A stretch of DNA of 64,000 bases. Origin: Xiheicaenibacterium sp046351325. Its GTDB lineage: Bacteria > Myxococcota_A > Polyangia > Polyangiales > Polyangiaceae. This document shows positions 43,957 to 53,477 of this stretch, one piece after another. The position numbers and the translations under genes are program-made. Location of the stretch: the NCBI GenBank assembly GCA_046351325.1, contig JAXLYR010000010.1, forward strand, positions 1 through 64,000. Reading direction: 5' to 3'. Within the stretch, counting starts at the first letter, position 1. Every line of letters starts with the position of its first letter. The notes below the pieces were generated by a model. That model was not told the origin of the DNA, did not search any database, and saw only the letters and a list, made by a program, of their open reading frames with translations.

Positions 43957-45393
43957 ATGCTGGTTCGTACGAGCTACTTGACCAAACGATACTCCGAGCC
44001 CGAGGGCTGGAAGATCGGTCCCTACGAGCGCGACGGCGGATACAAACAGGCGAAGCGCGCGCTCGCCATGAAGCGCGACGATCTACTCGTCGAGATGCGC
44101 GCGGCCAACATTCGTGGTCGCGGGGGTGCAGGCTTCCCGATGGGCGTGAAGTGGGGCTTCATGCCTTTCCCGCCCAAGCCCGAGAAGCCGCACTACCTCG
44201 TCATCAACGCCGACGAGGGCGAGCCAGGCACGTTCAAAGATCGAACGCTGATGGAGCTCAACCCGCACGCAGTCGTCGAGGGTTGCATCATCGGCTGCTT
44301 CGGCATCGGGGCACACGCGGCTTACATCTACGTGCGCGACGAGCTCCACCTTTCGAAGGCTCGACTCTGGGCCGCGATCCACGAGGCGCGCGACAAGGGG
44401 TACCTCGGCGCGCGACCGTTCGGCATCGACTATCCGGTGCAGGTCTACGTGCACACAGGCGCTGGCGCCTATATTTGCGGTGAAGAGACGAGCTTGCTCA
44501 ACAGCCTCGAGGGCAAGCGCGGTGAGCCCCGACTGAAGCCACCGTTCCCCGCACAGGCCGGCGCCTTCGGGATGCCGACGACGGTGAACAACCTGGAGAC
44601 GATCGCGGCGGTCCCAACGGCGCTGGAGATGGGCGGCGACGCGTTCAGCAAGCTCAGCGCGATTCACAACCTGAAGGACGGCGGGACACGCCTCTTCGGC
44701 GTCAGCGGCCACGTGAAGAACCCCGGCGTGTTCGAGTGCGCTGTGGGCTTGACGCTTCGCGAGCTCGTTTACGATCTCGGCGGCGGCGTCCTGCACGGCG
44801 AGTTGCTCGGCGTCATCCCGGGTGGTTCGTCTTGCCCAATCCTTCGACCCGACGAGGTCGTCGACGCCCCCAACGAGAAGGACCCGCTGCACCCCTGGCA
44901 TGGGCAGAGCGTCTTCGACGTGCCGATGGGCGTGGACACCTATCGCAACCTGGGCACCATGCTCGGCACTTGCTGCGCGATCGTGCTCAGCGACAAGGCC
45001 GATCCGGTGCTCGCGTTCCACAACCTGATGCGGTTCTACCGCCACGAGTCGTGCGGACAATGCACCCCGTGCCGCGAGGGCAGCGCGTGGCTGAATCGCA
45101 TCATCACGCGCATCGCGAACGGGCAAGCCGACCTCGACGAGATCGACCGCCTTCACGAGATCGCGAACAACATCATGGGCAACACGATCTGTGCGTTCGG
45201 CGAGGGCACAGCGATGCCTGCGATGGGCTTCATCAAGAAGTTCCGTAAGGAGCTCGAGGCCTACGTGCGAACGAAGGGCCGAGCTGGGACGGGCACGCTC
45301 GCTCCCGACTACCAGCCGCCGCGCGCGACCGGACCTTCCTCGTCGGCCGGCGCTGCGAGCGCCCGACGACCCGACACCAAGGCTCACGCCTGA
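43957..45393 (+). CDS. nuoF: NADH-quinone oxidoreductase subunit F
   Basis: 478 residues. NuoF takes electrons from NADH through FMN to an N3 [4Fe-4S] cluster. NADH and FMN sites are present as RGRGGAGFPMGVKWGF and INADEGEPGTFKDR, with EETSLLNSLEG. The cluster ligands are Cys366, Cys369 and Cys372 (SCGQCTPCREG) and Cys412. The C-terminal 40 residues are a Pro/Ala-rich tail longer than in E. coli. nuoG would be expected next but is not there; nuoJ follows after 51 bases. Confidence 0.97.
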   Translation: MLVRTSYLTKRYSEPEGWKIGPYERDGGYKQAKRALAMKRDDLLVEMRAANIRGRGGAGFPMGVKWGFMPFPPKPEKPHYLVINADEGEPGTFKDRTLMELNPHAVVEGCIIGCFGIGAHAAYIYVRDELHLSKARLWAAIHEARDKGYLGARPFGIDYPVQVYVHTGAGAYICGEETSLLNSLEGKRGEPRLKPPFPAQAGAFGMPTTVNNLETIAAVPTALEMGGDAFSKLSAIHNLKDGGTRLFGVSGHVKNPGVFECAVGLTLRELVYDLGGGVLHGELLGVIPGGSSCPILRPDEVVDAPNEKDPLHPWHGQSVFDVPMGVDTYRNLGTMLGTCCAIVLSDKADPVLAFHNLMRFYRHESCGQCTPCREGSAWLNRIITRIANGQADLDEIDRLHEIANNIMGNTICAFGEGTAMPAMGFIKKFRKELEAYVRTKGRAGTGTLAPDYQPPRATGPSSSAGAASARRPDTKAHA

Positions 45394-45444
45394 GATCTGC
45401 GCTCGCGCGAGCGAGCGTCGGTCGGCAACCGAATCAAGGCGATC

Positions 45445-46041
45445 ATGCGAAACCTGGAAATAGCGTTCTTCGGCTTGTGCACGCTGCTCGTCCTGATCGG
45501 CGGCGTGTTCACGGTCGCGGCCAAGAACCCCATCCGCGGGGCGATGGGCTTGCTGTCGACCATCCTCGGCATCGCTGGGATGTACCTGCTCCTATCAGCG
45601 GAGTTGCTCGCCGCGATCCAGGTCACCGTCTATGCGGGTGCGGTGGTGGTGCTCTTCCTCTTCGTCATCATGCTCATCGGCCCGACCAACACGGGCTCAG
45701 CAGATGCTCGAGGCGCGGTCGGTCGCTACGTGGGCGCGGGGGGCTTTGCGGTCGTAGCTGTCGGCCTGCTGTGGATCATCACGCGCCTCGGCGGCAAGAC
45801 GCTCACGCGCTTGCCCCCGCCATCCCCGGACATGGGCACGGTCGAGCGCATCGGTCGTGAGATGTTCACCGATCAGGTCGTGGTGTTCGAGGTGAGCGGC
45901 ATCTTGCTGCTCATCGCTGTCGTCGGTGCGATGGCAGTCGCACGTGGAAAGTCGGGGACTCAGATGTCGCTGCCGCAGTCAGGCGAGCGTGACAAGTCGA
46001 ACGCCTCGCGAGAGACCGTGAAGGAAGGAGGACACGCGTGA
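45445..46041 (+). CDS. nuoJ: NADH-quinone oxidoreductase subunit J
   Basis: 198 residues with five membrane helices. The family region NPIRGAMGLLSTILGIAGMYLLLSAELLAAIQVTVYAGAVVVLFLFVIML is well preserved; NuoJ lies next to the proton path in the membrane arm. Polar C-terminal tail. It overlaps nuoK by four bases (GTGA). Preceded by nuoF instead of nuoI. Confidence 0.95.
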   Translation: MRNLEIAFFGLCTLLVLIGGVFTVAAKNPIRGAMGLLSTILGIAGMYLLLSAELLAAIQVTVYAGAVVVLFLFVIMLIGPTNTGSADARGAVGRYVGAGGFAVVAVGLLWIITRLGGKTLTRLPPPSPDMGTVERIGREMFTDQVVVFEVSGILLLIAVVGAMAVARGKSGTQMSLPQSGERDKSNASRETVKEGGHA

Positions 46042-46349
46042 ACGCGATTCACCTCGAGTACTACTTGACGGTCGCGAGCGTCCTTTTCGCCATCGGGGCG
46101 ATTGGGTTTCTGCTCCGTCGCAACCTGCTCGTGCTCCTGATGAGCATCGAGCTGATGCTCAACGGGGTGAACCTCACGCTGGTGGCGTTCAATCGCATGT
46201 ACCCGCAGAACCATGCGGGTCAGATCTTCGCGTTCTTCATCATCGTGGTCGCCGCCTCCGAAGCAGCGATCGGGCTCGCGATCGTCCTTTCCTTCTTCCG
46301 CGTGAGAAAGAGCGTGCGCTCAGACGACGCCGACCTCCTGAGGAACTGA
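46038..46349 (+). CDS. nuoK: NADH-quinone oxidoreductase subunit K
   Basis: 103 residues from GTG 46038, the usual length. Three membrane helices. The conserved acidic residue in the second helix is Glu in MSIELMLNGVNL, and a second lies in ASEAAIGLAI; both are part of the proton path. Start overlaps nuoJ stop. nuoL starts two bases after its stop. Confidence 0.96.
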   Translation: MNAIHLEYYLTVASVLFAIGAIGFLLRRNLLVLLMSIELMLNGVNLTLVAFNRMYPQNHAGQIFAFFIIVVAASEAAIGLAIVLSFFRVRKSVRSDDADLLRN

Positions 46350-46350
46350 C

Positions 46351-49008
46351 GTGAATCTCCTCTCCTCCTTCCCGCAGAAAGACTTCGCGCTCATCGGCGC
46401 GGTCCTGCTCTTCCCGCTTATCGGCGCGTTCGTGAACGGCGTGTTCGGCAAGCGCTTGGGCAAGGACGCGGTGCGCCTGATGGCGCTCGGCGCGATCGGA
46501 CTCTCCTTCATCCTCTCCGTGGTGACGTTCATCACCCTGATGCGCTTGCCTGGCGGGGCGCACGGCGAGGCTGGGCACGGTGAGGCTGGGCACGGCGCTG
46601 AAGGCGCCATCCCCAAGCTCACGTGGGTCGCGTGGCGTTGGCTGGAGCTCCCGCTTCGGTCGTCGCGCGGAACACCGATCGACGTCGCCTTCGGGGTCGA
46701 CGCGATGACCGCGACGATGATGCTGGTCGTCACGGGAGTCGGGTTCCTCATTCACCTCTACTCGAGTGAGTACATGCGCAAGGACCCGGGTTACCACCGG
46801 TTCTTCGCGTACCTGAACCTCTTCGTCTTCTCGATGCTCGTGCTGATCACCGGCGACAACCTCGCGGTGCTCTTCGTCGGATGGGAGGGCGTCGGGCTCT
46901 GCAGCTACCTCCTCATCGGCTTCTGGTTCACCGAGGAGAAGAACGCGACCGCCGGGAAGAAGGCCTTCATCACGAACCGCATTGGCGACTTCGGTCTGCT
47001 GTGCGCCATGGCCGTGCTCCTCTTCTACTGCGGCTCGCTCAGCTTCGATCAGATCAAGGCCGTCGGGCCGACCGCGCTGATGGCGGACGTGAAGATTTGG
47101 CCGCTCGGCAACATCCCGGTGTCCGAGGCAGCGTGGCTCCAGGCGCACCCGGGCGCGAGCGACACGTACAAGTACCTCGTCTTCATCTTCCTGCCGAAAG
47201 CCCCGATCACGGTGAAGGCGGCGACCCTGGTGGGGTGGTCGATCTTCCTCGGCTGCGCTGGCAAGAGCGCCCAGATCCCGCTCTACGTGTGGCTCCCCGA
47301 CGCGATGGCTGGCCCCACTCCCGTGTCCGCGCTGATCCACGCAGCAACGATGGTCACCGCGGGTGTCTACCTCGTCGCCCGCATGTGTGACGTCTTCGTC
47401 CTCTCCCCAGCGGCGATGGCTACCGTCGCTGTCACGGGAGCCGCGACGGCGATCTTCGCCGCGACGATGGGCTTCTTCCAAAGAGACCTGAAGAAGGTGC
47501 TGGCTTACTCAACTGTAAGCCAGCTCGGGTTCATGTTCATCGGCGTGGGCGTCGGCGCGTTCTCGGCTGGTTTCTTCCACGTCTTCACGCACGCCTTCTT
47601 CAAAGCCTGCCTCTTCTTGGGCGCTGGTTCGGTCATCCACGCGATGCACGCTCGCATCCACGACACCGACAAGTCCCAGGACATGAGCAACATGGGAGGC
47701 CTGCGTAAGTACATGCCGATCACGCACGCGACCTTCTTGGTCTCGTGTCTGTCGATCGCCGGCGTGCCGTTTACTGCGGGCTTCTTCTCGAAGGACGAGA
47801 TCCTGTGGAAGGCGTATTCGAGCCAGATCGCCTTCGCGCCGAACATGAAGCTCGTCGCCGACACGATGTGGAAGTGGCCGACTTGGCTCGGCCCGGCGAT
47901 TTACTGGGTCGGCATCATTGGAGCGACGATGACGTCGTTCTACATGTTCCGCGCGTACTTCAGGACGTTCTGGGGCGAGTTCCGCGGTTGGAAGATCGTG
48001 GAAGGTTGGGTCGATCCTCACCCGCACCACGACGACGACCATGATCACGGTCATGACGACCACGCCGCGAAGGCACAGCACGACGACCACGAGGAGCACG
48101 GCGCTCACTCCGATGGGGCGAAGCAGATGGAGGGCCCCGTCCCCCACGAGTCACCGTGGCCGATGACGCTGCCGCTGGTCGTGCTCGGGACGATGGCGCT
48201 CGTTGCAGGCTTCCTCGGCGCCGAACCGCTTCACATCGCGCCGCTCATTCACAAGCTCGAGCCGATCTTCGAGAGCGCTGAGAACGCGCGAGCGGTGATG
48301 CGAGCTGGCGTCACGAGCGGTCAGATGTGGACGATGATGGTCCCTGGCTTCCTCGCGTTCGTTGTGGGCGCAGGCGCTGCCTACCAGATCTACGTCGCGC
48401 GTCAGGGCGAACCCGAGGAGAGCTTCAAGTCCAGCATGCCTGGGCTCTACAACTTGCTCTACTCGAAGTGGTACGTCGACGAGCTCTACGAGGTCACCGT
48501 GATCGGCATGGTCGACGCGCTGGCCGACATCTTCACGATGTTCGATCGGTGGGTCGTCGACGGGATCATCGCTCGAGTGACCGCGTTCGTCGCTCAGGTG
48601 ACGGGCGCCGCGCTCCGTCTCTTCCACACGGGTCGCGTCCAGGTTTACGCGGCTGCGATGACGCTGGGGCTGCTCGCGACCGGCTGGTTCTTCGTCAAGC
48701 CGCACCCCGAGATCGTCGTCGACGACACGCAGCTCAAGTCGACGGGGCGTGTCGTTGTGAAGGCAGGGCCTGGCCTCGGGTACACCTACAAATGGAGCGG
48801 GGAGGGGGTCAATCAGCCGGACTTCTCCGCTGCTCAGTCTCGCTACGAGTTCACGGTCAATCAGGGCGCACGTCGCGAGGTCAAGCTGACAGTGAGGAAC
48901 ATCTTCGGCTTCGAGTCGGTGACCACTGCGGTCGTCGAGGCACCCGTCAACAAGGACCAGCAGCAAGGCGGGCGACGCCCTGCGCCGGCTCCCCAGGGAG
49001 GGCGCTGA
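46351..49008 (+). CDS. nuoL: NADH-quinone oxidoreductase subunit L, extended
   Basis: 885 residues from GTG 46351; typical NuoL is about 610-650. The antiporter-like core is complete (YSSEYMRKDPGYHRFFAYLNLFVFSML, WEGVGLCSYLLIGFW, WLPDAMAGPTPVSALIHAATMVTAGVYL). Three extras are present: a small His loop near residue 72-80 (HGEAGHGEAGHG), a His/Asp-rich stretch at residues 554-590 with 11 His, and a C-terminal soluble tail of about 100 residues from residue 785 on (KSTGRVVVKAGPGLGYTYKWSG, VRNIFGFESVTTAVVEAP). The tail lies after the final helix and looks Ig-like. Confidence 0.95.
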   Translation: MNLLSSFPQKDFALIGAVLLFPLIGAFVNGVFGKRLGKDAVRLMALGAIGLSFILSVVTFITLMRLPGGAHGEAGHGEAGHGAEGAIPKLTWVAWRWLELPLRSSRGTPIDVAFGVDAMTATMMLVVTGVGFLIHLYSSEYMRKDPGYHRFFAYLNLFVFSMLVLITGDNLAVLFVGWEGVGLCSYLLIGFWFTEEKNATAGKKAFITNRIGDFGLLCAMAVLLFYCGSLSFDQIKAVGPTALMADVKIWPLGNIPVSEAAWLQAHPGASDTYKYLVFIFLPKAPITVKAATLVGWSIFLGCAGKSAQIPLYVWLPDAMAGPTPVSALIHAATMVTAGVYLVARMCDVFVLSPAAMATVAVTGAATAIFAATMGFFQRDLKKVLAYSTVSQLGFMFIGVGVGAFSAGFFHVFTHAFFKACLFLGAGSVIHAMHARIHDTDKSQDMSNMGGLRKYMPITHATFLVSCLSIAGVPFTAGFFSKDEILWKAYSSQIAFAPNMKLVADTMWKWPTWLGPAIYWVGIIGATMTSFYMFRAYFRTFWGEFRGWKIVEGWVDPHPHHDDDHDHGHDDHAAKAQHDDHEEHGAHSDGAKQMEGPVPHESPWPMTLPLVVLGTMALVAGFLGAEPLHIAPLIHKLEPIFESAENARAVMRAGVTSGQMWTMMVPGFLAFVVGAGAAYQIYVARQGEPEESFKSSMPGLYNLLYSKWYVDELYEVTVIGMVDALADIFTMFDRWVVDGIIARVTAFVAQVTGAALRLFHTGRVQVYAAAMTLGLLATGWFFVKPHPEIVVDDTQLKSTGRVVVKAGPGLGYTYKWSGEGVNQPDFSAAQSRYEFTVNQGARREVKLTVRNIFGFESVTTAVVEAPVNKDQQQGGRRPAPAPQGGR

Positions 49009-49009
49009 A

Positions 49010-50905
49010 ATGAGCCTCGCTGTCTTGCTCGGAATGGTGGCGGTCTTCTTGTTGGGCGCCCTCGTGCCCCGCGAGAAAGACCTCAAGCAGCGCTTTGGTC
49101 TCGGTGCAATCGCAGCGGCGACCGTGTGGTTCGTCTCCGCGCTGTGGCCCGAGACCGACGCACCACTCACGGCGACCAACGCTGCTGGAGAGTGGCCCTA
49201 TCTCCTGACGCTGCTCATCTTCGTACCGATCGTCGCGAGCGTGGGCGTCCTCTTCCTGCCCCGTCAGGCGCTGCAGTCGCTTCGGTATTTCACCTATGCG
49301 GCGATGGGCGCGACCTTCATCGCATCGCTCTACCTGCTCAAGGCCGACGCGACTCCAGGCTGGCACTTCCAGCACATCAAGCCGTGGATCCCTGCGCTCG
49401 GGATTCGGTATCACGTCGCGCTCGACGGCATCAGCTTGTGGCTTGTCATCTTGACGACCTTCATGAGCCCCATCGCGATGTTCGCGGCAGCTGGCTCGAT
49501 CAAGACACGGGTGAAGGAGCTCTGCTTCGCGTTCCTGTTCCTGGAGGGAGCGATGATCGGCGCTTTCGTCGCGCTCGATCTCTTCCTCTTCTACGTGTTC
49601 TGGGAGCTGATGCTCGTGCCGATGTACCTGATGATCGGCATCTGGGGCGGCGCGGACAAGATCAAGGCTGCGATCAAGTTCTTCCTCTACACGATGACCG
49701 GCAGCGTCCTCATGCTCGCCGCGATCGTCTACCTCGTGTGGACGCACCAGCGCCTCACGGGTCACTACACCTTCGACTACGTCGCTCTGATGCACCTTGT
49801 CCCGCCCAAGGCTGCCCAACAGATGTGCTTCTGGGCGTTCGCGATCGCGTTCTTCATCAAGGTTCCGATGTGGCCTGTGCACACGTGGTTGCCTGACGCG
49901 CACGTTCAAGCGCCTACGGGCGGCAGCGTCATCCTCGCCGCCGTCATGCTGAAGCTGGGGACGTACGCCTATATGCGCTTCTGCCTGGGGCTCTTCCCCT
50001 ATGCGGCGACGATGTTTGCGCCGAACCTCGCAGGCGTCGCGATACTCGGCGGCATCGTCTACGCGGCTCTCGTCGCGTGGAAGCAGGACGACGTGAAGAA
50101 GCTCATCGCTTACTCCTCCGTCGCTCACCTCGGCTACATCATGCTCGGGCTGTTCGGTAACACCGTGGCCGGCATGCAGGGCGCCGTGCTCCAGATGGTC
50201 AACCACGGCATCTCGACGGGCGCGCTCTTCCTCTTGGTGGGCGTCGCCTACGACCGCACGCACACGCGCGCGATCAAGGACTACGGCGGCATCGCGAAGG
50301 TCATGCCTGTCTACGCGACGCTGTTTCTCATCGCCACGTTCGCATCCGTGGGCGTCCCCGGCACCAACGGCTTCGTGGGCGAGTTCATGGTCATCATGGG
50401 CACGTACTCGTCTGCGGTGCTCGACAAGGTGAGGGACGGCGGGTTCTCGGGCATCCACACCGTGGGTGCTGCATTCGGCGTGATTCTGGCTGCGGTCTAC
50501 ATGCTGAGCGTCGTTCAGAAGGTCTTCTTCGGAAAACTCTCCGCGGCAAACAAGCACCTCAGCGACATCTCGCCGCGTGAGACGCTCGCGCTCGCGCCGC
50601 TCGTCGTCATGATCTTCGTGATTGGGTTCTTCCCCAACATCTTCCTCGCTCGCACCAAGCCTTCCGTTGCCGCGCTGGCCTTCTATGTCGAGAAGGCGAA
50701 CCTCATTCAGGCTCAGGCCGACGAGAAGCGCGCCCAGATCATGCCCACCGAGATGATGGTGGAGATGACTGGAATTCAGAGCGGCTACCTCAAAGGGTTG
50801 CCCACGTTCGACGAACCAACTGCTCCTGGCGACGCGAACGTCGTCGTGGGGCAAGCGACGCCCGAGCCTGGAAAGGGCGCCGGCCTCGAGGGAGTTCCGC
50901 GATGA
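49010..50905 (+). CDS. nuoM: NADH-quinone oxidoreductase subunit M
   Basis: 631 residues, longer than the usual 500 by a polar C-terminal tail of about 70. The antiporter motifs include WELMLVPMYLMIGIWGG and the Lys-containing FFIKVPMWPVHTWLPDAHVQAPTGGSVILAAVMLKLG, as well as AYSSVAHLGYIMLGLF. Begins one base after nuoL and overlaps nuoN by four bases. Proton-pumping subunit of the membrane arm. Confidence 0.97.
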   Translation: MSLAVLLGMVAVFLLGALVPREKDLKQRFGLGAIAAATVWFVSALWPETDAPLTATNAAGEWPYLLTLLIFVPIVASVGVLFLPRQALQSLRYFTYAAMGATFIASLYLLKADATPGWHFQHIKPWIPALGIRYHVALDGISLWLVILTTFMSPIAMFAAAGSIKTRVKELCFAFLFLEGAMIGAFVALDLFLFYVFWELMLVPMYLMIGIWGGADKIKAAIKFFLYTMTGSVLMLAAIVYLVWTHQRLTGHYTFDYVALMHLVPPKAAQQMCFWAFAIAFFIKVPMWPVHTWLPDAHVQAPTGGSVILAAVMLKLGTYAYMRFCLGLFPYAATMFAPNLAGVAILGGIVYAALVAWKQDDVKKLIAYSSVAHLGYIMLGLFGNTVAGMQGAVLQMVNHGISTGALFLLVGVAYDRTHTRAIKDYGGIAKVMPVYATLFLIATFASVGVPGTNGFVGEFMVIMGTYSSAVLDKVRDGGFSGIHTVGAAFGVILAAVYMLSVVQKVFFGKLSAANKHLSDISPRETLALAPLVVMIFVIGFFPNIFLARTKPSVAALAFYVEKANLIQAQADEKRAQIMPTEMMVEMTGIQSGYLKGLPTFDEPTAPGDANVVVGQATPEPGKGAGLEGVPR

Positions 50906-52443
50906 GCTTCGAGCTGATGCTGGCCCTCTCACCCGTGCTCGTCATCGTGCTGGGTGGGGCCGCGTTGATGATCACGGAGTCGATGGGTCGGAAGGTCCCT
51001 GCTGGGAACTCTCCGGACGCCGAAGAAGGCTCCTCGAGTGAGGTCGCGCTCGGCACGGCGATCACACTGTTCGCGGGTGCCATCGCGGCGATCGGTGTGT
51101 GGGGTTACGGCCCGGAGAACCTCACCAAGGTCCAGTCCCTCGCGCCGTACTTCGTCGTCGATCGCTTCACGCTCTTCTTCGTCTTCGTGCTGGCGTGCGG
51201 CGGCGCTCTCGCGGCGCTGCTCGCGGGCGGCTACCTTCCGGAGCATCGGCTCGATCGCGGTGAGTTCTATCCGCTCATCACCTTCAGCGTCGTCGGCGCG
51301 ATTGCTCTCGCGGCCGCTGCGGACCTCTTGGCGATCTTCGTGGCGCTCGAGACCATGTCTCTCGGGGTCTACTGCCTGACGGGGTTCCGTCGCGGCTCAG
51401 CGCGCAGCACCGAAGCTGCGGTGAAGTACTTCCTCTTGGGGTCGTTCGCGGCGGCGCTCACGGTCTACGGTGGGGCGCTGCTCTACGGAGCGACTGGGCA
51501 CACCGACCTCGCCGGCCTTCGCAAGGGCATCGTCGCGCTGGCAGCCAATCCAGCCGCCGCTGGCGCTGCCGGTAAGCTCGCGCTCGTCGTCGCCGGCATG
51601 GTCCTGATGATTGCGGGGCTCGCCTTCAAGGTGAGCGCGGTCCCCTTCCACATGTGGACGCCCGATGCCTACGAGGGCGCGCCGACGCCGGCGACGAGCT
51701 TCATGGCCGTGAGCGTGAAGAGCGCGGCCTTCGCCATGCTCCTGCGCGTGCTCTTGAGCGGGTTCGGTGACCCCGGCTCGATGAGCTGGAGCTCCGGATG
51801 GCCGCCACTCGTAGCGACCATCGCAGTCCTCACGATGACGGTCGCGAACTTCGTGGCCGGCCGGCAAGAGTCCGTGAAGCGCATGCTCGCGTATTCGAGC
51901 ATCGCGCATGCGGGCTACATCCTCGTGGGTGTGGCGTCTGCGGTGCGCGCGCCGACGGATGCACAAGGGAGCGTCCTCTTCTACCTGCTCTCCTACACGT
52001 TCTCGACCGCGGGCGCGTTCGGCGCGCTCGTCCTCTGTGGCAGTCGCGGCAAGGAAGCTGTGAGCTACGAGGATCTCGCTGGAATCGGCAAGCGTCATCC
52101 CGCCGCTGCCGCAGCGTTCTCACTCTTCTTGCTCTCGCTGGCCGGGGTTCCGCCGACCGCAGGGTTCTTCGGTAAGTTGTACATTGTTAAAGCAGCGGCC
52201 GGCGCGGACATGTACGTCCTCGCGGTCATCCTGCTGCTCAACAGCGTCGTCGCGGCCTACTACTACCTGCGCGTGCTGGTTTACATGTACATGCGTGAAC
52301 CTGCGGCTGGCGCGCCCGTCGCGGTGCCGATGAAGAGCGGCTACGTGGCTGCAGCCCTTGTCGTCGCTGCCATGGCAGTGCTCGGAGTGGGGCTGCTCCC
52401 GGGGCGCTCGCTCGAGATGGCTCTGAGAGCCGCGCTGAGTTGA
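50902..52443 (+). CDS. nuoN: NADH-quinone oxidoreductase subunit N
   Basis: 513 residues. Fourteen or so membrane helices, with the antiporter motifs VALETMSLGVYCLTGFRR, FKVSAVPFHMWTPDAYEGAPTPATSFMAVSVK, and KRMLAYSSIAHAGYILVG. Start overlaps nuoM stop (ATGA). It ends the nuo run. The next gene, a lipoprotein, starts 66 bases later. Confidence 0.97.
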   Translation: MSFELMLALSPVLVIVLGGAALMITESMGRKVPAGNSPDAEEGSSSEVALGTAITLFAGAIAAIGVWGYGPENLTKVQSLAPYFVVDRFTLFFVFVLACGGALAALLAGGYLPEHRLDRGEFYPLITFSVVGAIALAAAADLLAIFVALETMSLGVYCLTGFRRGSARSTEAAVKYFLLGSFAAALTVYGGALLYGATGHTDLAGLRKGIVALAANPAAAGAAGKLALVVAGMVLMIAGLAFKVSAVPFHMWTPDAYEGAPTPATSFMAVSVKSAAFAMLLRVLLSGFGDPGSMSWSSGWPPLVATIAVLTMTVANFVAGRQESVKRMLAYSSIAHAGYILVGVASAVRAPTDAQGSVLFYLLSYTFSTAGAFGALVLCGSRGKEAVSYEDLAGIGKRHPAAAAAFSLFLLSLAGVPPTAGFFGKLYIVKAAAGADMYVLAVILLLNSVVAAYYYLRVLVYMYMREPAAGAPVAVPMKSGYVAAALVVAAMAVLGVGLLPGRSLEMALRAALS

Positions 52444-52470
52444 CGAGCAAATCGTGGAAGGCGAACAAAT

Positions 52471-52492
52471 GTGGGCATCGGCGCGTGCCCAC
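52471..52492 (+). terminator. GC-rich hairpin after nuoN
   Basis: gtgggc and gcccac form a 6-bp stem with a 10-base loop, 27 bases after the nuoN stop and 18 before the next start. No T-run follows, so it may be a weak or factor-dependent terminator or only chance. Confidence 0.3.
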
Positions 52493-52509
52493 GTAGGTTC
52501 CAGCAGACG

Positions 52510-53466
52510 ATGACTTCGCACACGACTTCCCTTCGGGTGCTCGCTGGCGCCGTTCTCACCTTGACTCTCGTCGGGTGCTCGAAGTCGAAGAAGGTCACGC
52601 TCAGCGAAGACCCGAGCCCGAGCGCATCGATCGAGTGGCCAGGCATCCCCAAGTCGAGCGCCGAGGTCGAGAAAGTCATCAACCGCTCAGGACGTGAACC
52701 CTACTCGGGAGCGTCCGGGACGGTATTAGGGCGTGTGACGATCAAGGGGGATCCGCCGCCATCGGTAGATTGGACCTACGCGACCGGCTGCGGTGTCAGC
52801 GCCGTCGAGACCTACGGGAAGGCCTTCCGTGTGAACGCGGAGGGCGGGCTGGCTGACGTGCTCGTGAGCGTCACGGACTACGACGCCTACGTTCCCCCGA
52901 GTTCGGCTGTGGTGCCCGTCAAGGCCAGTGGGTGCACTTTCGGTCGGAAGACCATCGTGGCGACCTACGGCCAGCGCATCGAGGTCCTCAACACCGACGC
53001 AACCGGGAGCTACACGCCCACGCTCGATGGTGCGACCTACCACGCGATCATGCTGGCGATGCCCAATGGATCGCCGGTGAAGCTCTACCCGAACCGTCCG
53101 GGGAAGTTCGTCCTGCGCGATATGCAGGGGCGTGACTTCATGCAGGCCGATGTCTTCGTTCTCGCGTACTCGACCACCGATGTCACCAACACCGATGGGC
53201 GATTCACCATCAAGAACGTGCCGATCGGCAAGGTGAAGGTGCACGCCTATCTTCGCGACCTCGACAAGGTCGTCGACAAAGAGATCGACGTTGTCGAGGG
53301 CGACAACACGGTCGACTTCGAGATGACGTTCGACGCGAAGACCGACAAGGTCATTCCGCGACCACCGTCGGCGTGGGAGCGCGGGACCGATCCGAACAGG
53401 CCGGCGCGCAAGCCAGGGGAGTTTGGCGGACCACCGCCGCCCGAAGACAGCTCGGTTCCGCGCTGA
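52510..53466 (+). CDS. Lipoprotein with cupredoxin/carboxypeptidase-regulatory-like domain
   Basis: 318 residues from ATG 52510. Lipobox LTLVGC. From residue 80 the protein has a beta sandwich with the sequence style of plastocyanin-like or carboxypeptidase-regulatory domains: SGTVLGRVTIKGDPP, two Cys (GCGVSAVE and SGCTFGRKTIVATYGQRIEVLNTD), a His in TYHAIMLAM, and NTDGRFTIKNVPIGKVKVHAYL. The copper-site Cys/Met set of a true cupredoxin is not complete. Placement just after nuoN could mean a link with the respiratory chain, but this is a guess from position. Confidence 0.7.
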   Translation: MTSHTTSLRVLAGAVLTLTLVGCSKSKKVTLSEDPSPSASIEWPGIPKSSAEVEKVINRSGREPYSGASGTVLGRVTIKGDPPPSVDWTYATGCGVSAVETYGKAFRVNAEGGLADVLVSVTDYDAYVPPSSAVVPVKASGCTFGRKTIVATYGQRIEVLNTDATGSYTPTLDGATYHAIMLAMPNGSPVKLYPNRPGKFVLRDMQGRDFMQADVFVLAYSTTDVTNTDGRFTIKNVPIGKVKVHAYLRDLDKVVDKEIDVVEGDNTVDFEMTFDAKTDKVIPRPPSAWERGTDPNRPARKPGEFGGPPPPEDSSVPR

Positions 53467-53477
53467 CCAGCGCTCGC

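Noticed and set aside
48947..50932. Antisense frame of 661 residues opposite nuoM
   Set aside because: nuoM is unambiguous; the reverse frame is His/Arg/Glu-rich as expected of a shadow.
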